A stretch of 64,000 nucleotides of DNA from Hufsiella ginkgonis (GCF_009834915.1 NZ_WVHS01000002.1:558001-622000), one strand, 5' to 3'. Shown: positions 25,533 through 35,692, numbered from the stretch's first letter. Notes: a model not told the origin generated them from the sequence alone. Numbers and translations: made by a program.

Positions 25533-26780
25533 TCAGAGTTCGTCGACCTGGTGAATAAGTAACCCGGCACGAAACTTCGGTTCGAACCACGTCGATTTGG
25601 GGGGCATTACCTCACCTGAGTCGGCCACGCGGATGAGCTCATCTATCGAAGTGGGATACAAGGTAAATGCAATGGCAGTCCCGCCATCGTCCACCATCCT
25701 GGACAGCTCCTGGAGCGGTGTGGTACCCCCTATAAACTGGATCCTGTTATCGGTACGGGGATCGCCTATCCCTAATATAGGATTGAGTACCAGGTCCTGC
25801 AATAAGCTTACATCAAGTTCCGCTACAGGATTGTCATTGCCCGGATGCTGATCTTTTAACGAAAGCAGGTACCATTTACCGGCGTGATACATCCCGAATC
25901 GGCGGGGACCTGGTGGTTTTAGCGGTTCGTTTGCCGGGGAATTTTCCAGGATAAAATGTGTTCGCAACTGTTCGAGCAACGCGGTGGTACTTAGCCCCCT
26001 GGTGTCGCTTATCAGCCGGTAGAATTCGTAAACTTTCAGTTGCCCGGTGGACATATACACCGACGTGAAGAAATTGTACTCCTCTGTTCCCCGGTGTTTA
26101 AGGTTCAGTTTGCGGCGTTCGATCCCATACCCGCAGGCCGATGCCGCGCGGTGGTGACCGTCGGCTATATACGTTCTGCCTAGGTTCGAGAAAATACCGA
26201 CCAACTCTTGCAGGCGGTCCGGCTCGTTTATGCACCATAACTTGTGGCGCTCGCCTTCGCTGGCAAACTCCAGTAACGGTGCGGTCTCCATCGCAGTTCT
26301 TATCACGCGGTCAATCTGTTCGTTAGGCAGGTGGGCAATTAGCACCGGGTTGGCGTCGATGCCAGTTTGACGGATATATTCAATCAATGCATTTTCGCGC
26401 TCTTTGCGGGTGTGCTCGTGTTTACGTACCGTATTATCGAGATAATCGTCTATGGAAGTTACTGTCCATATCCCACACTGGGTCAATCCGTTGTGAGAAA
26501 TTTCATAAACATATACAGCCGCTTTCTCATCTCTTACCAGGATGCCCTGTTCCAGGAAATCATTAAAATTTTCGTTGATGATTTTATAAGCCAGCTCCTT
26601 ACGCGAGCCCCTCAGGTAGGGATTCAGGATCTTAGGCACCAGCATGTTCACGTACGAGTACGGGTTTTCCTGCCGGATCGTTTTGGCGTCGTCCAGGCTC
26701 AGGTTTTCCAGCTGCAGTGCTACCTTGGCAGCGATTGCAGGGGAAGGATGAATACCGGGGAAAGGTTTGATCTTTGGCAT
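25533..26780 (-). CDS. DUF1015 family protein
   Basis: The 415-aa protein begins with PFPGIHPSPAIAAKVA and has YIADGHHRAASA and the FFTSVYM region typical of DUF1015 (SerA-associated). The biochemical function is not established. The order serC-serA-DUF1015 on one strand is common in Bacteroidota and suggests a link to serine synthesis. It probably ends the transcript that begins at serC. Confidence 0.85.
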   Translation of the reverse strand: MPKIKPFPGIHPSPAIAAKVALQLENLSLDDAKTIRQENPYSYVNMLVPKILNPYLRGSRKELAYKIINENFNDFLEQGILVRDEKAAVYVYEISHNGLTQCGIWTVTSIDDYLDNTVRKHEHTRKERENALIEYIRQTGIDANPVLIAHLPNEQIDRVIRTAMETAPLLEFASEGERHKLWCINEPDRLQELVGIFSNLGRTYIADGHHRAASACGYGIERRKLNLKHRGTEEYNFFTSVYMSTGQLKVYEFYRLISDTRGLSTTALLEQLRTHFILENSPANEPLKPPGPRRFGMYHAGKWYLLSLKDQHPGNDNPVAELDVSLLQDLVLNPILGIGDPRTDNRIQFIGGTTPLQELSRMVDDGGTAIAFTLYPTSIDELIRVADSGEVMPPKSTWFEPKFRAGLLIHQVDEL

Positions 26781-26793
26781 GTAAATCTGGTTA

Positions 26794-26907
26794 AAGCTGG
26801 AAGCCGGAGGTATAAGTCTGAACGCCCGGGTCTACTCAACTAATTGTCCTGTTCATAACGAAACACTTCGGCACCCAACTTTAAATTTCCAGCTTCAACC
26901 TTCGAAC
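26794..26907. repeat. Short 7-bp units and inverted pair between DUF1015 gene and serA
   Basis: Left units aagctgg, aagccgg, aggtata and agtctga start at 26794. Right units ttccagc, ttcaacc and ttcgaac (26887-26907) are complementary in part (AAGCTGGAA against TTCCAGCTT). Copies are few, so the array nature is tentative. Confidence 0.4.
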
Positions 26908-26911
26908 AAAT

Positions 26912-27868
26912 TTACTTTTTATCCGAAAAAAACTCAATGATCAGGCTTGCCAGCTCTGTTCCGATCCGTTCCTGGGCTTCGTTGGTAGAAGCGCCGATAT
27001 GCGGGGTAAGGGAAACTTTCGGGTGAATGAGCAGCTCGCCAAGCGGAGTTGGCTCGTTATCGAACACGTCCAGTCCGGCGAATGCCACCTGGCCAGAATC
27101 AAGCGCATCAAGCAACGCATTTTCGTCGATGGTACCACCTCGCGAGCAGTTGACCACACCGACGCCTTTTTTCATTTTGCTGAACTCTTCTTCGCCAAGG
27201 ATCGGTTTATCCAGGAAAGGAATGTGAAGACTAATGAAATCAGACTGGCTGATCAATTCGTCAAACGCAGCTTTTTGCACAGGAACGCTTACGGTGATAC
27301 CGCCCGCCAGGGTAAGCTCCAGCGAGGTAGGGAAATCATAAACGTCGAAGGCAAGCACTTCCATGCCAAGACCGAGCGCTACTTTGGCGGTCTCCCGCCC
27401 GATCCGCCCGAAACCGATAATGCCGATCTTTTTGCCGCGCAGCTCGATGCCTTTGGCATATGCCTTTTTCAGGTCATTAAATTTAGAACCGCCTGTAACA
27501 GGCATCTTGCGGTTCGAATCGTGCAAGAAGCGAACACCAGTAAATAAGTGCGCGAACACCAGCTCCGCTACCGACAAGGAAGAAGAAGCGGGTGTATTTA
27601 CAACTGCCAGCCCTTTCGAGCGTGCATAATCCACATCGATGTTATCCATTCCAACGCCACCGCGGCCGATCAGCTTAAGACTTGGTACCGCATCGATCAG
27701 GTCTTTGCGCACTTTCGTGGCGCTCCTTACCGTAATGGCATCATACGCATGCAATTTTTCCGCGAGCTCGGCCTGCGGGATATTTTCGGTGTCTACTATA
27801 AATCCGGCTTCTTCCAGTAATTTTTTGCCTATGGGATCAATACCATCATTGGCGAGTATTTTTATCAT
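26912..27868 (-). CDS. serA: D-3-phosphoglycerate dehydrogenase
   Basis: First step of phosphorylated serine synthesis. The protein is 318 aa from ATG 27868 and lacks the C-terminal ASB/ACT domains of E. coli SerA, as in many Bacteroidota. Seen: NAD-binding GFGRIGRETA, catalytic arginine in NCSRGG, glutamate in FDNEP and the TPHIGAST histidine. The frame continues four codons to a TTG that is not needed. The upstream region between serA and serC is filled by CAGTnnn arrays, which could form a hairpin in the serC-serA transcript. Confidence 0.9.
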   Translation of the reverse strand: MIKILANDGIDPIGKKLLEEAGFIVDTENIPQAELAEKLHAYDAITVRSATKVRKDLIDAVPSLKLIGRGGVGMDNIDVDYARSKGLAVVNTPASSSLSVAELVFAHLFTGVRFLHDSNRKMPVTGGSKFNDLKKAYAKGIELRGKKIGIIGFGRIGRETAKVALGLGMEVLAFDVYDFPTSLELTLAGGITVSVPVQKAAFDELISQSDFISLHIPFLDKPILGEEEFSKMKKGVGVVNCSRGGTIDENALLDALDSGQVAFAGLDVFDNEPTPLGELLIHPKVSLTPHIGASTNEAQERIGTELASLIIEFFSDKK

Positions 27869-27892
27869 TCCAGTTATCAAGTTTTCGGTGGT

Positions 27893-28037
27893 CAGTGGTC
27901 AGTGGTCAGTTTTCAGTGGTCAGTTTTCAGTGGTCAGTTTTCAGTTTTCAGTTTAGTTATCAGCGGTCTGTAAAGGCTGTGATGTTTAGGCACCGCGCCG
28001 GAACTGATCACTGATACCTGACCACTGACAACTATTC
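27893..28037. repeat. Inverted pair of CAGTnnn 7-bp arrays between serC and serA
   Basis: Left arm: nine units alternating cagtggt and cagtttt in perfect phase (27893-27955), then cagcggt. Right arm: actgatc, actgata, cctgacc, actgaca and actattc (28003-28037), the reverse-strand form. CAGTGGTCAG and CTGACCACTG pair exactly, so the RNA of the serC-serA operon could fold into a long imperfect stem. Confidence 0.85.
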
Positions 28038-28038
28038 C

Positions 28039-29106
28039 CTATTTATTTTTTTCAGCGAAATCCTGCATCGCTTCAATCAGCCGGTGTACGCTGGTGATCG
28101 GCAGTGCGTTATACATAGAGGCCCTGAAGCCGCCTACGCTGCGGTGGCCTTTAAGGCCGATGATATCGAGGTCTTCTGTAAACTTAAGGAACGGTTTTTC
28201 GAACTCCGGGTTTTCCATTACGAAACAGATATTCATTCTCGAGCGGTCTTCCACCTTGCAGGTACCTTTAAACAGCGGGTTACGGTCGATCTCCTCGTAT
28301 AAAGCACGCGCCTTAGCAGCGTTTTCTTTATCGATCTCGGCGATGCCTCCTTTTGACTTGAGCCATCTCAGGTTAAGCATGGATACATAAATAGAGAATA
28401 CCGGCGGTGTATTGTACATAGAACCGCCCTCGATCTGCACCTGGTAATCGAGCATGGAAGGGAGCTTACGGTCCACTTTTCCAAGCAGCTCGTCTTTAAC
28501 GATCACTACCGTGACGCCTGCCGGGCCAATGTTCTTTTGCGCCCCGGCATAAATCAGGCCGAAGTCGGCCACGTTTACCGGGCGGCTGAAGATATCCGAA
28601 GACATATCGCAAACCAACGGAACGGCCGTTTCAGGGAACTTGTGCAGCTCAGTACCATAAATGGTGTTATTGGAAGTAACATGGAAATATGCCGCATCAG
28701 CCGGTACTTCGTAATCCTTGGGGATGTACGTATAATTCTCCGCTTTGGAGGAGGCCACTACGTTTACGTTGCCGAAGAGCTTTGCTTCCTTTACCGCTTT
28801 ATTCGCCCATACCCCGGTATCTAGGTAAGCCGCTGCCTGGTCGCTGTTAAGCAGGTTCATAGGCACCATTGAAAACTGGAGGCTTGCCCCACCCTGGAGA
28901 AACACCACCGAGTAGCCTTCGGGCACTCCGAGCAGTTCCTTTACCAGGCGCACCGATTCATCTACCACCGCTTCAAATTCAGGAGTACGATGCGAGATCT
29001 CCAGGATGGAAAGGCCCGTATCGTTAAAATTTAACACCGCCTGTGAAGCTTGTTTAAACACTTCCTGCGGTAAGATGCATGGTCCGGCACCGAAATTATA
29101 TTTCAT
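28039..29106 (-). CDS. serC: Phosphoserine aminotransferase
   Basis: This enzyme makes phosphoserine from 3-phosphohydroxypyruvate. The start is ATG 29106 (355 aa); the TTG nine bases upstream is not favoured. The N-terminal YNFGAGPC and LEISHRT are diagnostic, and the PLP lysine is in [11 protein letters not shown]. The C-terminus has [15 protein letters not shown]. It heads the serC-serA-DUF1015 set. serB was not found in the window. Confidence 0.96.
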   Translation of the reverse strand: MKYNFGAGPCILPQEVFKQASQAVLNFNDTGLSILEISHRTPEFEAVVDESVRLVKELLGVPEGYSVVFLQGGASLQFSMVPMNLLNSDQAAAYLDTGVWANKAVKEAKLFGNVNVVASSKAENYTYIPKDYEVPADAAYFHVTSNNTIYGTELHKFPETAVPLVCDMSSDIFSRPVNVADFGLIYAGAQKNIGPAGVTVVIVKDELLGKVDRKLPSMLDYQVQIEGGSMYNTPPVFSIYVSMLNLRWLKSKGGIAEIDKENAAKARALYEEIDRNPLFKGTCKVEDRSRMNICFVMENPEFEKPFLKFTEDLDIIGLKGHRSVGGFRASMYNALPITSVHRLIEAMQDFAEKNK

Positions 29107-29126
29107 ATTTTTCAAGTTAATGGTGT

Positions 29127-29134
29127 CAAAATTA
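29127..29134 (-). promoter_or_regulatory. -7 promoter element TAATTTTG of serC
   Basis: An exact -7 word on the minus strand, with a leader of about 15 nt to ATG 29106. It should drive the serC-serA-DUF1015 genes. Confidence 0.65.
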
Positions 29135-29154
29135 GCAGAATAATATTGTTTTCT

Positions 29155-31572
29155 TTATTTGTTTTTAATCTTTGCAATCAGCCGGATATTTAGCTGTCGC
29201 GAAGTAAGATAATTGGGTACCGCGTAGAGGTTATTATTTACATCTTTTATCCAGAGGTACGACACTGTATTATTGATATTCAGGAGGTTAAACACCTCGG
29301 CGTAAGCCACGAAAGAATGAAAATATTTCTCCAGGAACCGTGGTTTTTTGGATAGCTGTTCGTCGAGGAAATCCTTCGAAAAGCCTATATCCACCCGCCG
29401 GTAGGCCGGAATCTTAAATACATCGCGGTAGCGTTCTGCCGACGGCGGACCGGCCGGGAGCGCCGAGCCATATAAGAGATTAAGGTGCACTTTGTAGGCG
29501 GGATTCTGCAGCAGCTGGTCCTGGAAAAACACCGAGAAATTGATCCGCTGGTCCGTAGGCCTTTTCAGGTACCCAGGCGTTACCCGGGTTGTATTTCCTG
29601 CCGCATCTTTGACAAAATAAAAATCGTTTTGAATATCCTCCGCCGTTTTCATGAGCGAAAGGCGGAATGCCGATTCGAGGCCTGGCACGAACTGTCCGCT
29701 CAGGTTCAGGTCGGCGCCAGCCGCATATCCTTTCGCCAGTTGGTCGGCAAGGTAGCGGATGCGCAGGTTTTCGATCTTGTAGGGCACCAGTCTATCGAGT
29801 TTCTTGTAATAAAGCTCGGAGGTAAACGTAAGCGTAGTACCCAGTCCCTGGAATACATAATCCGCCCCGGTGAGGAAATGTAACGAGCGCTGTGCTTTGG
29901 TAGAGAGATTTAAAGTTCCGTCGAAATTGCGAAGTTCCCGGTAATAGGGCGGTTGATTATAGGAGCCGGCGGCGAGGCGAAAGGAGAACCGGTTATTGTC
30001 AGGCAGGCGGTACATCAGGCTAACGCGGGGGCTTAGCAGCAATTCTTCCGTGAGCGTATTGAAGTTGCTGCGCACACCCGCAGAAAACTTAAGCCCGTAA
30101 GAAAGATCATAGGTACTTTGCAGGTACATGCTCACCTTGTCTGCTTTCACGCGGTTGTCGGCGCTGATATAATCTCCGGAAGGAAGCTTCGCCGGTAAGA
30201 TGTAACCGGCAGAATCCGTTACGCTGTATTCCCTCAGCTGGTCGCGGATATGCGAGAATTCGTACCGTGCGCCCCACTCCCAGAAGGACGTACTTTTTTG
30301 CTGGTAGGCACGGATCTCCGTGCTGTATATCCGCGAAGAGAGCTCGTTCCTGGCATGGTCGAGGTAAGAGCCTGTACCGCGGTTGATCTTGAGCTCGCCT
30401 GCTGATGCGCCCGTCATGGTTTCCTCGAGACGGTATGCGCCCTCGATATCAAAATTTTCTTGCTCATTGGCACGTGTAACCGCATTTATCCATTTAATGT
30501 TCAGGATATCCGACGGCTTGTAAAGAAGCGTCAGAGCGCCTGTAAACGTATCGTAACGGTCGGATTCTTTTCCGCGGTAAGCAACATCCAGCCTGAGGTA
30601 ACGTTCACTGGTACCGAAAGTAGTTTCCCGGGACGCAGGAACGAGCACAAAACGGTTGTAATTGTAGCCCGCCAGCAGCGAAGCCGCAAGCTTGGGGTGA
30701 ATATCCCGCTGGTAGAGGAACTGGAAATCGTAAAAGTCGGGCTGATAACTTCCTTTTACCTCCTGCCCCCGGAGCAAGCCCTGGTTATTTTTGCTGCGCA
30801 TTCCCAGCAGGTAATAGCTCTTTTTATCTTTCGCAGGAGATTTTACCGCTGCCGAAATGCCCAGCAGGCCGATAGAGACCCTGGTCTCGCCGGTGTCGGG
30901 CCGCGTATAGCGGATATCCAGCACAGATGACAGCTTATCGCCATACCGTGCTTCATAACCGCCCGCGAAAAAGCTGACCCTTCCTGCCAGGTCGGGGTTA
31001 ATGATGCTTAAACCCTCCTGCTGCCCGTTACGCACAAGCAGCGGGCGATAGATCTCGATGTCGTTTATATATACCAGGTTCTCGTCGAAATTACCTCCCC
31101 TCACCGAATACTGCGAGCTCAGCTCGTTATTGGCAGAAACGCCTGGAAGCATCTTAAGTATGGATTCGAAATTACCGGAAGCGCCGGGAAAATTAGCAAT
31201 GGACCCGGCGTTCATGATATTTGCGCTTCCTGCCCTTGCCGCCTGGATCCTGATCTCTTCGAGCGGACGAACGTCCTTTTGCATCGTCACGTCCTGTATA
31301 AATACATTCCCCACGGAGAACTGGATCTCGATGGTTTGAGCCAGGTAGCCTGTACATGAAAAGGTGAGATTGGAATTCCTGTTCCTGATGGTGATGGCGT
31401 AGACGCCGTTATTGTCGCTTTGCGCGATGATCTTCTCACCGTTCACCTTGATGGTGACGTGCGAAAGCGGTTCTCCCTGGGAATTTTTGATCGTGCCGGT
31501 TACCTGTCTGGCGGTTTGTGCCGCTGCGATACCAGCCACAAACATGAAGATAACCAGCAGCACCGCTTTCAT
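29155..31572 (-). CDS. TonB-dependent outer-membrane receptor with carboxypeptidase-like domain
   Basis: The 805-aa protein has a signal peptide (cleaved after AAAQ near 19), a carboxypeptidase-regulatory-like beta-sandwich (about 22-105: VTGTIKNSQGEPLSHV), a plug domain (about 110-230, with YSVRGGNFDENLVYINDI and ARYGDKLSSVLDI) and a 22-strand-type barrel to the C-terminus. The last residues, LNIRLIAKIKNK, fit outer-membrane insertion. It is shorter than SusC (about 1000 aa) and no SusD follows, so a starch-utilisation role is not supported. The start is 2 bp after the rpe stop, suggesting co-transcription with rpe. Confidence 0.88.
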   Translation of the reverse strand: MKAVLLVIFMFVAGIAAAQTARQVTGTIKNSQGEPLSHVTIKVNGEKIIAQSDNNGVYAITIRNRNSNLTFSCTGYLAQTIEIQFSVGNVFIQDVTMQKDVRPLEEIRIQAARAGSANIMNAGSIANFPGASGNFESILKMLPGVSANNELSSQYSVRGGNFDENLVYINDIEIYRPLLVRNGQQEGLSIINPDLAGRVSFFAGGYEARYGDKLSSVLDIRYTRPDTGETRVSIGLLGISAAVKSPAKDKKSYYLLGMRSKNNQGLLRGQEVKGSYQPDFYDFQFLYQRDIHPKLAASLLAGYNYNRFVLVPASRETTFGTSERYLRLDVAYRGKESDRYDTFTGALTLLYKPSDILNIKWINAVTRANEQENFDIEGAYRLEETMTGASAGELKINRGTGSYLDHARNELSSRIYSTEIRAYQQKSTSFWEWGARYEFSHIRDQLREYSVTDSAGYILPAKLPSGDYISADNRVKADKVSMYLQSTYDLSYGLKFSAGVRSNFNTLTEELLLSPRVSLMYRLPDNNRFSFRLAAGSYNQPPYYRELRNFDGTLNLSTKAQRSLHFLTGADYVFQGLGTTLTFTSELYYKKLDRLVPYKIENLRIRYLADQLAKGYAAGADLNLSGQFVPGLESAFRLSLMKTAEDIQNDFYFVKDAAGNTTRVTPGYLKRPTDQRINFSVFFQDQLLQNPAYKVHLNLLYGSALPAGPPSAERYRDVFKIPAYRRVDIGFSKDFLDEQLSKKPRFLEKYFHSFVAYAEVFNLLNINNTVSYLWIKDVNNNLYAVPNYLTSRQLNIRLIAKIKNK

Positions 31573-31574
31573 GG

Positions 31575-32240
31575 TTATGCCTGCATTACTTCGGGGCTGA
31601 GGTTTTTAAGACCTGCAATTACCTGCCTCGGATCGGGAGCGCTGAATACAAAGTTTCCGGCCACCAGCACGTTGGCGCCTGCCGCCAGTAACGCCCCGGC
31701 ATTGCTGCTGCTCACGCCGCCATCGATCTCGATATGTACCGCGTGCCCGGCCGCCATGGCCGCCAGTTTGCGGGTCTTCTCAAAAGTATGACCGATAAAC
31801 TGCTGCCCGCCAAAACCGGGATTAACCGACATAAGCAGTACCTGGTCGATATCTTCCAGGATATCTTCCAGCACGTGCACCGGGGTGTGGGGGTTCAGGG
31901 CCACTCCTGCCATACAGCCTGCCTCGCGGATGGCGTGAACGGTGCGGTGTAAATGTGTGCAGGCCTCATAATGGACGCTGATCACCGCTGCGCCGGCATC
32001 CCGGAAACGGGTAATATAACGGTCGGGGTCTACAATCATCAGGTGAACGTCGAGCGGCTTTTTTGCGTGTTTAGCGATGGCCTCGGCCACGGGAAACCCG
32101 AAAGATATATTGGGAACGAAAACGCCGTCCATAATATCTACGTGGATCCAGTCGGCCTCGCTTTCGTTGATCATTTCAACATCGCGCTGCAGGTTAGCAA
32201 AGTCAGCTGCGAGAATAGATGGGGCAACCAGGTGCTTCAT
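31575..32240 (-). CDS. rpe: Ribulose-phosphate 3-epimerase
   Basis: This enzyme interconverts ribulose-5-P and xylulose-5-P. The 221-aa TIM barrel has metal ligands in HVDIMDG, PLDVHLM and the EIDGGV motif, plus SVNPGFGGQ. It is 5 nt downstream of a -7 word, so its mRNA is probably leaderless, and is followed after 2 bp by the TonB receptor gene. Confidence 0.97.
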   Translation of the reverse strand: MKHLVAPSILAADFANLQRDVEMINESEADWIHVDIMDGVFVPNISFGFPVAEAIAKHAKKPLDVHLMIVDPDRYITRFRDAGAAVISVHYEACTHLHRTVHAIREAGCMAGVALNPHTPVHVLEDILEDIDQVLLMSVNPGFGGQQFIGHTFEKTRKLAAMAAGHAVHIEIDGGVSSSNAGALLAAGANVLVAGNFVFSAPDPRQVIAGLKNLSPEVMQA

Positions 32241-32244
32241 GGCT

Positions 32245-32252
32245 CAAACTTA
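32245..32252 (-). promoter_or_regulatory. -7 promoter element TAAGTTTG of rpe
   Basis: An exact -7 word whose last G is 5 nt before the A of the rpe ATG. With start sites usually a few bases past this word, no room is left for a Shine-Dalgarno leader. Confidence 0.65.
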
Positions 32253-32363
32253 CAGCAATAATGTAAGAGACACAAAAAGTTCAATGTTTCGTTATCCACA
32301 ACGCATAGAAGGCACCGCGAAGTCATCGGGGAATATACCGCTAAACGGATCTATTAAACAAGA

Positions 32364-32388
32364 AAGCCGCCCCGGAATGGGACGGCTT
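32364..32388 (-). terminator. Intrinsic terminator of pnp
   Basis: A hairpin with arms AAGCCGTCCC and GGGGCGGCTT (one mismatch) starts about 24 bp past the pnp stop and is followed on the minus strand by TTCTTGTTT. Confidence 0.75.
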
Positions 32389-32411
32389 CAAATTAACTTC
32401 TAAGCGGGTTA

Positions 32412-34556
32412 TTATTCAGCGCCTTTTTCGTCGGGACGAGGAGGACGCGGTAACAGCGCTTTTCTCGATAACTTAAGTTTACCCTGTTTATCGATATCGA
32501 GCAGTTTTACGCGTACTTCGTCGCCTACTTTAAAGATGCCATCCATGGTTTCGTACCGTTTCCAGTCGATCTCCGAGATGTGCAGCAAGCCGTCTTTGCC
32601 TGGCATGATCTCCACGAACGCACCGAAAGGCATGATGGATTTCACTTTTCCTTCATAGATCTCGCCTACTTCCGGACGGGCAGCAATTGCGCGGATACGG
32701 GATACGGCTTTATCGATAGCCGCTTTATTATCAGCGAAGATCTCTACGATACCCTGGTTGTCGACCTCCTCGATGGAGATCGTGGCACCGGTTTCACGCT
32801 GCATTTCCTGGATGATCTTTCCGCCCGGCCCGATCACGGCGCCGATAAATTCCTTATCGATACGAAGCGTAACGATGCGTGGCGCATGCGGTTTATAATC
32901 TTCGCGAGAAGCAGAAATGGTTTTCTTCATCTCGCCAAGGATATGTAAGCGGGCTTCTTTAGCCTGGTTAAGTGCCGCAGTGAGCACTTCCCAACGTAAA
33001 CCGTTGATCTTAAGGTCCATCTGGCAGGCAACGATACCTTTTTCGGTGCCGGTTACTTTAAAGTCCATATCGCCCAGGTGATCTTCATCACCGAGAATAT
33101 CGCTCAGGATGGCATATTTGCCTGTTTTCTCATCGGTGATCAATCCCATTGCAATTCCCGAAACAGGTGCTTTGATCTTGATGCCGGCATCCATCAGTGC
33201 AAGTGTACCGGCACAAACGGTCGCCATAGAAGATGAGCCGTTCGACTCGAGAATATCCGAAACGATGCGGATGGTATAAGGGTTAAGGTCTGAATCAGGC
33301 AATACTTTCTTCAAAGAACGCATGGCCAGGTTCCCGTGACCGATCTCGCGTCGGCCTGCGCCACGGTTCGGACGCACTTCGCCGGTCGAGAAGCCGGGGA
33401 AGTTGTAATGCAGCAGGAACTTGTTATAGCCGTTGATAAAAGCGCCATCGATCATCTGCTCATCAGATTTTGCACCCAGCGTAACAGTGGTTAACGATTG
33501 AGTTTCACCACGGGTGAACACAGCCGATCCGTGGGCGGAAGGCAGGTAACCTACTTCGCTCCAGATCGGGCGTACGGTGCGTACATCGCGGCCGTCGAGG
33601 CGCATGCCTTCGTCGAGGACCAGATTGCGGATGGCATCGTACTGCACATCGTGGAAATATTTCTTAGCCAGGAAGCCGGTCACGTTATCGATCTCTTCGC
33701 CTAAGCTGGCGATAAAGTCCATTAATACGGCGCCGAACTGGTCGCCGCGCTCATGCTTAGGCAACTGTAGTTTGGCGATGGCGTAAACTTTGTCGTATGT
33801 AGCGGCGAAAACCTGCTCACGAAGCTCAGGGTTGCTCGGCTCGTGGTTGTACTCGCGTTTTTTTGTTTTGCCCACCATCTCTGCAAGCTCGATCTGTGCC
33901 TGCACCTGGATCTTGATGGCTTTGTGCGCAAATTCGATCGCTTCGATCATCTCCGATTCAGAGATCTCGCTGGCTTCACCTTCCACCATGCCGATGTCGT
34001 TCATAGAACCGGCAACGATAAACTCGAGGGTTGCACGCTCAAGATCGCTCATCAGGGGGTTGATCACCAGTTGTCCGTCGATCTTCGCCACACGCACTTC
34101 AGAGATCGGTCCGTTAAACGGGATATCCGATACGGCAAGCGCCGCAGAAGCTGCGAGGCCGGCAAGGCTGTCGGGCATGATGTTTTTGTCGGCAGAGATC
34201 AGGGTGATCATTACCTGCGTGTCGGCGTGGTAATTATCAGGGAACATCGGGCGCAGCGCACGGTCAACCAGGCGTGAAATTAATACTTCGTAGTCTGATA
34301 AACGTGCCTCGCGGCGTAAGAAACCTCCCGGGATGCGGCCCGTGGAAGCATATTTCTCCTGGTAATCCACGGATAGTGGTAGAAAGTCGATGCCTTCTTT
34401 TGCATCCCTGGTCGAAACCACGGTTGCCAGCAGCATCGTGTCGCCCATTTTTACCACTACGGAGCCATCCGCCTGTTTTGCAAGCTTACCGGTCTCGATT
34501 TCGATCATACGGCCATCGCCCTGATCGAACGTTTTTTTAATTGCGTTGTAACTCAT
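32412..34556 (-). CDS. pnp: Polyribonucleotide nucleotidyltransferase
   Basis: PNPase degrades RNA by phosphorolysis from the 3' end. From ATG 34556 it is 714 aa. Two RNase PH core domains are joined by a helical domain. A KH domain ([15 protein letters not shown]) and an S1 domain ([20 protein letters not shown]) follow. The second core has the catalytic-site sequence [16 protein letters not shown]. The seven-codon upstream extension begins with GTG and is not conserved. It lies downstream of rpsO, the usual bacterial order, with a rpsO terminator between them. Confidence 0.97.
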   Translation of the reverse strand: MSYNAIKKTFDQGDGRMIEIETGKLAKQADGSVVVKMGDTMLLATVVSTRDAKEGIDFLPLSVDYQEKYASTGRIPGGFLRREARLSDYEVLISRLVDRALRPMFPDNYHADTQVMITLISADKNIMPDSLAGLAASAALAVSDIPFNGPISEVRVAKIDGQLVINPLMSDLERATLEFIVAGSMNDIGMVEGEASEISESEMIEAIEFAHKAIKIQVQAQIELAEMVGKTKKREYNHEPSNPELREQVFAATYDKVYAIAKLQLPKHERGDQFGAVLMDFIASLGEEIDNVTGFLAKKYFHDVQYDAIRNLVLDEGMRLDGRDVRTVRPIWSEVGYLPSAHGSAVFTRGETQSLTTVTLGAKSDEQMIDGAFINGYNKFLLHYNFPGFSTGEVRPNRGAGRREIGHGNLAMRSLKKVLPDSDLNPYTIRIVSDILESNGSSSMATVCAGTLALMDAGIKIKAPVSGIAMGLITDEKTGKYAILSDILGDEDHLGDMDFKVTGTEKGIVACQMDLKINGLRWEVLTAALNQAKEARLHILGEMKKTISASREDYKPHAPRIVTLRIDKEFIGAVIGPGGKIIQEMQRETGATISIEEVDNQGIVEIFADNKAAIDKAVSRIRAIAARPEVGEIYEGKVKSIMPFGAFVEIMPGKDGLLHISEIDWKRYETMDGIFKVGDEVRVKLLDIDKQGKLKLSRKALLPRPPRPDEKGAE

Positions 34557-34634
34557 GTTGTTTTGCTTTCGGTGCACTTTTCCTCTTTTGAGCGCACCTT
34601 GTTTTATTGGGTTTTGTTTTGTTGCGAAAAATAA

Positions 34635-34664
34635 AAAGCCACCCCGTAAACTTGAGATGGCTTT
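34635..34664 (-). terminator. Terminator/hairpin between rpsO and pnp
   Basis: AAAGCCA and TGGCTTT arms around a 16-nt loop, followed on the minus strand by TTTTT. It would separate rpsO mRNA from pnp or give partial read-through. Confidence 0.65.
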
Positions 34665-34682
34665 AATGTGCTTGGCAAAGAA

Positions 34683-34961
34683 TTATTTGATGATATCCCT
34701 TAATTCCAATGCTTTGATAATGGCACGATACCGGTTGATATCTTTTTTGTAAAGATATGCCAGGATGGCGCGGCGTTTACCTACCAGTTTCTGCAGGGCA
34801 AGCTGTGTTGAAAAATCCTTTTTGTTCTTTTTCAAATGCCCTGTTAAATGAGCGATACGCGAGGTAAACAATGCTACCTGACCTTCGGCCGAGCCTGTGT
34901 CAGCTGCACTTTTACCGTGCTTAGCGAAAATATTCGCTTTGTACTCTGTACTTAAATACAT
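34683..34961 (-). CDS. rpsO: 30S ribosomal protein S15
   Basis: The 92-aa S15 starts at ATG 34961 (MYLSTEYKANIFAKHG). Conserved parts are DTGSAEGQVALFTSRIAHLTGHLKK and KLVGKRRAILAYL (about residues 19-43 and 55-70). It binds 16S rRNA helices 20-22. The frame stays open for 56 more codons upstream, but the promoter at 35006-35013 falls inside that stretch. A leader of about 45 nt offers room for autoregulation as in E. coli, but no such structure was demonstrated. Confidence 0.97.
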   Translation of the reverse strand: MYLSTEYKANIFAKHGKSAADTGSAEGQVALFTSRIAHLTGHLKKNKKDFSTQLALQKLVGKRRAILAYLYKKDINRYRAIIKALELRDIIK

Positions 34962-35005
34962 TACCTGAATAATATTAAAGTGGTTAAAAATTTTATAATT
35001 GGGTG

Positions 35006-35013
35006 CAAAGGTA
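35006..35013 (-). promoter_or_regulatory. -7 promoter element TACCTTTG of rpsO
   Basis: An exact -7 word on the minus strand, giving one of the longer leaders in the window (about 40 nt) before the rpsO ATG. Confidence 0.65.
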
Positions 35014-35073
35014 ATAATTAATGAACAATTAACAATGGGAATCAACAATATTGTATCACACGTGTTTCGCTGG

Positions 35074-35688
35074 TTAAATCGTACCCAGGTAAGTACTCTT
35101 AACCCCGCTGATATCCCCCACCATGTCAATCATGCGGTTAACGTTTCCTTTCGCAATTGCGATTTCAAGGAGGCATCGGTTGTCAAACTGCTGGTGGATA
35201 ACCGGAAGATCGTGCTGCTTAATAAGTTTCATCACGTCGTTCATTACGGCGTAACCAAATTCAATTCGATAAATATCGCTGATGGTACGTTCAACGATAT
35301 CCGCGGAGGCGAGCGCCTGAACCGTTACGGTTTTGTAAGCGTTGATGAGGCCGGGCACTCCAAGCAGCGTACCGCCGAAATAGCGCACCACTACTACAAA
35401 TATGTTGGTAACATCGGCCGATAACAGCGTGTTGAGGATCGGTCTCCCGGCAGATCCCGCCGGCTCGCCGTCGTCGCTGATACGAAAAACCGACCGATCG
35501 GGCGTAAGGCGCATTGCACGGCAAAAATGAACAGCCCGGGGATGCTGCTTACGTAAAGCGTCTAATAAAGGTTTAGCCTGTTCTTCGGCAGTGACAGGGT
35601 AAGCAAAGGCGATGAAACGACTGCCGCGATCGGTGAAAGCCGCTTCGGAAGGAGCGGCTATGGTTTTATAGGTATCGGAGAACAGCAC
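35074..35688 (-). CDS. yigZ: YigZ/IMPACT family protein
   Basis: The 204-aa protein has an N-terminal UPF0029/IMPACT domain (AAFTDRGSRFIAFAYPV, RISDDGEPAGSAGRPI, VVVRYFGGTLLGVPGLI) and a C-terminal DUF1949 ferredoxin-like domain. IMPACT proteins are linked to translation control in eukaryotes; the bacterial role is unclear. The start is GTG at 35688, as no ATG is available upstream in frame before the previous stop. It is third in a tight minus-strand group with spacings of 4 bp. Confidence 0.88.
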   Translation of the reverse strand: MLFSDTYKTIAAPSEAAFTDRGSRFIAFAYPVTAEEQAKPLLDALRKQHPRAVHFCRAMRLTPDRSVFRISDDGEPAGSAGRPILNTLLSADVTNIFVVVVRYFGGTLLGVPGLINAYKTVTVQALASADIVERTISDIYRIEFGYAVMNDVMKLIKQHDLPVIHQQFDNRCLLEIAIAKGNVNRMIDMVGDISGVKSTYLGTI

Positions 35689-35692
35689 CAGG

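Noticed and set aside
29155-31572. Polysaccharide utilisation locus (SusC/SusD)
   Set aside because: The receptor is shorter than SusC, no SusD follows, and the neighbour is rpe. The GH-like gene and sulfatase are each many kilobases away.
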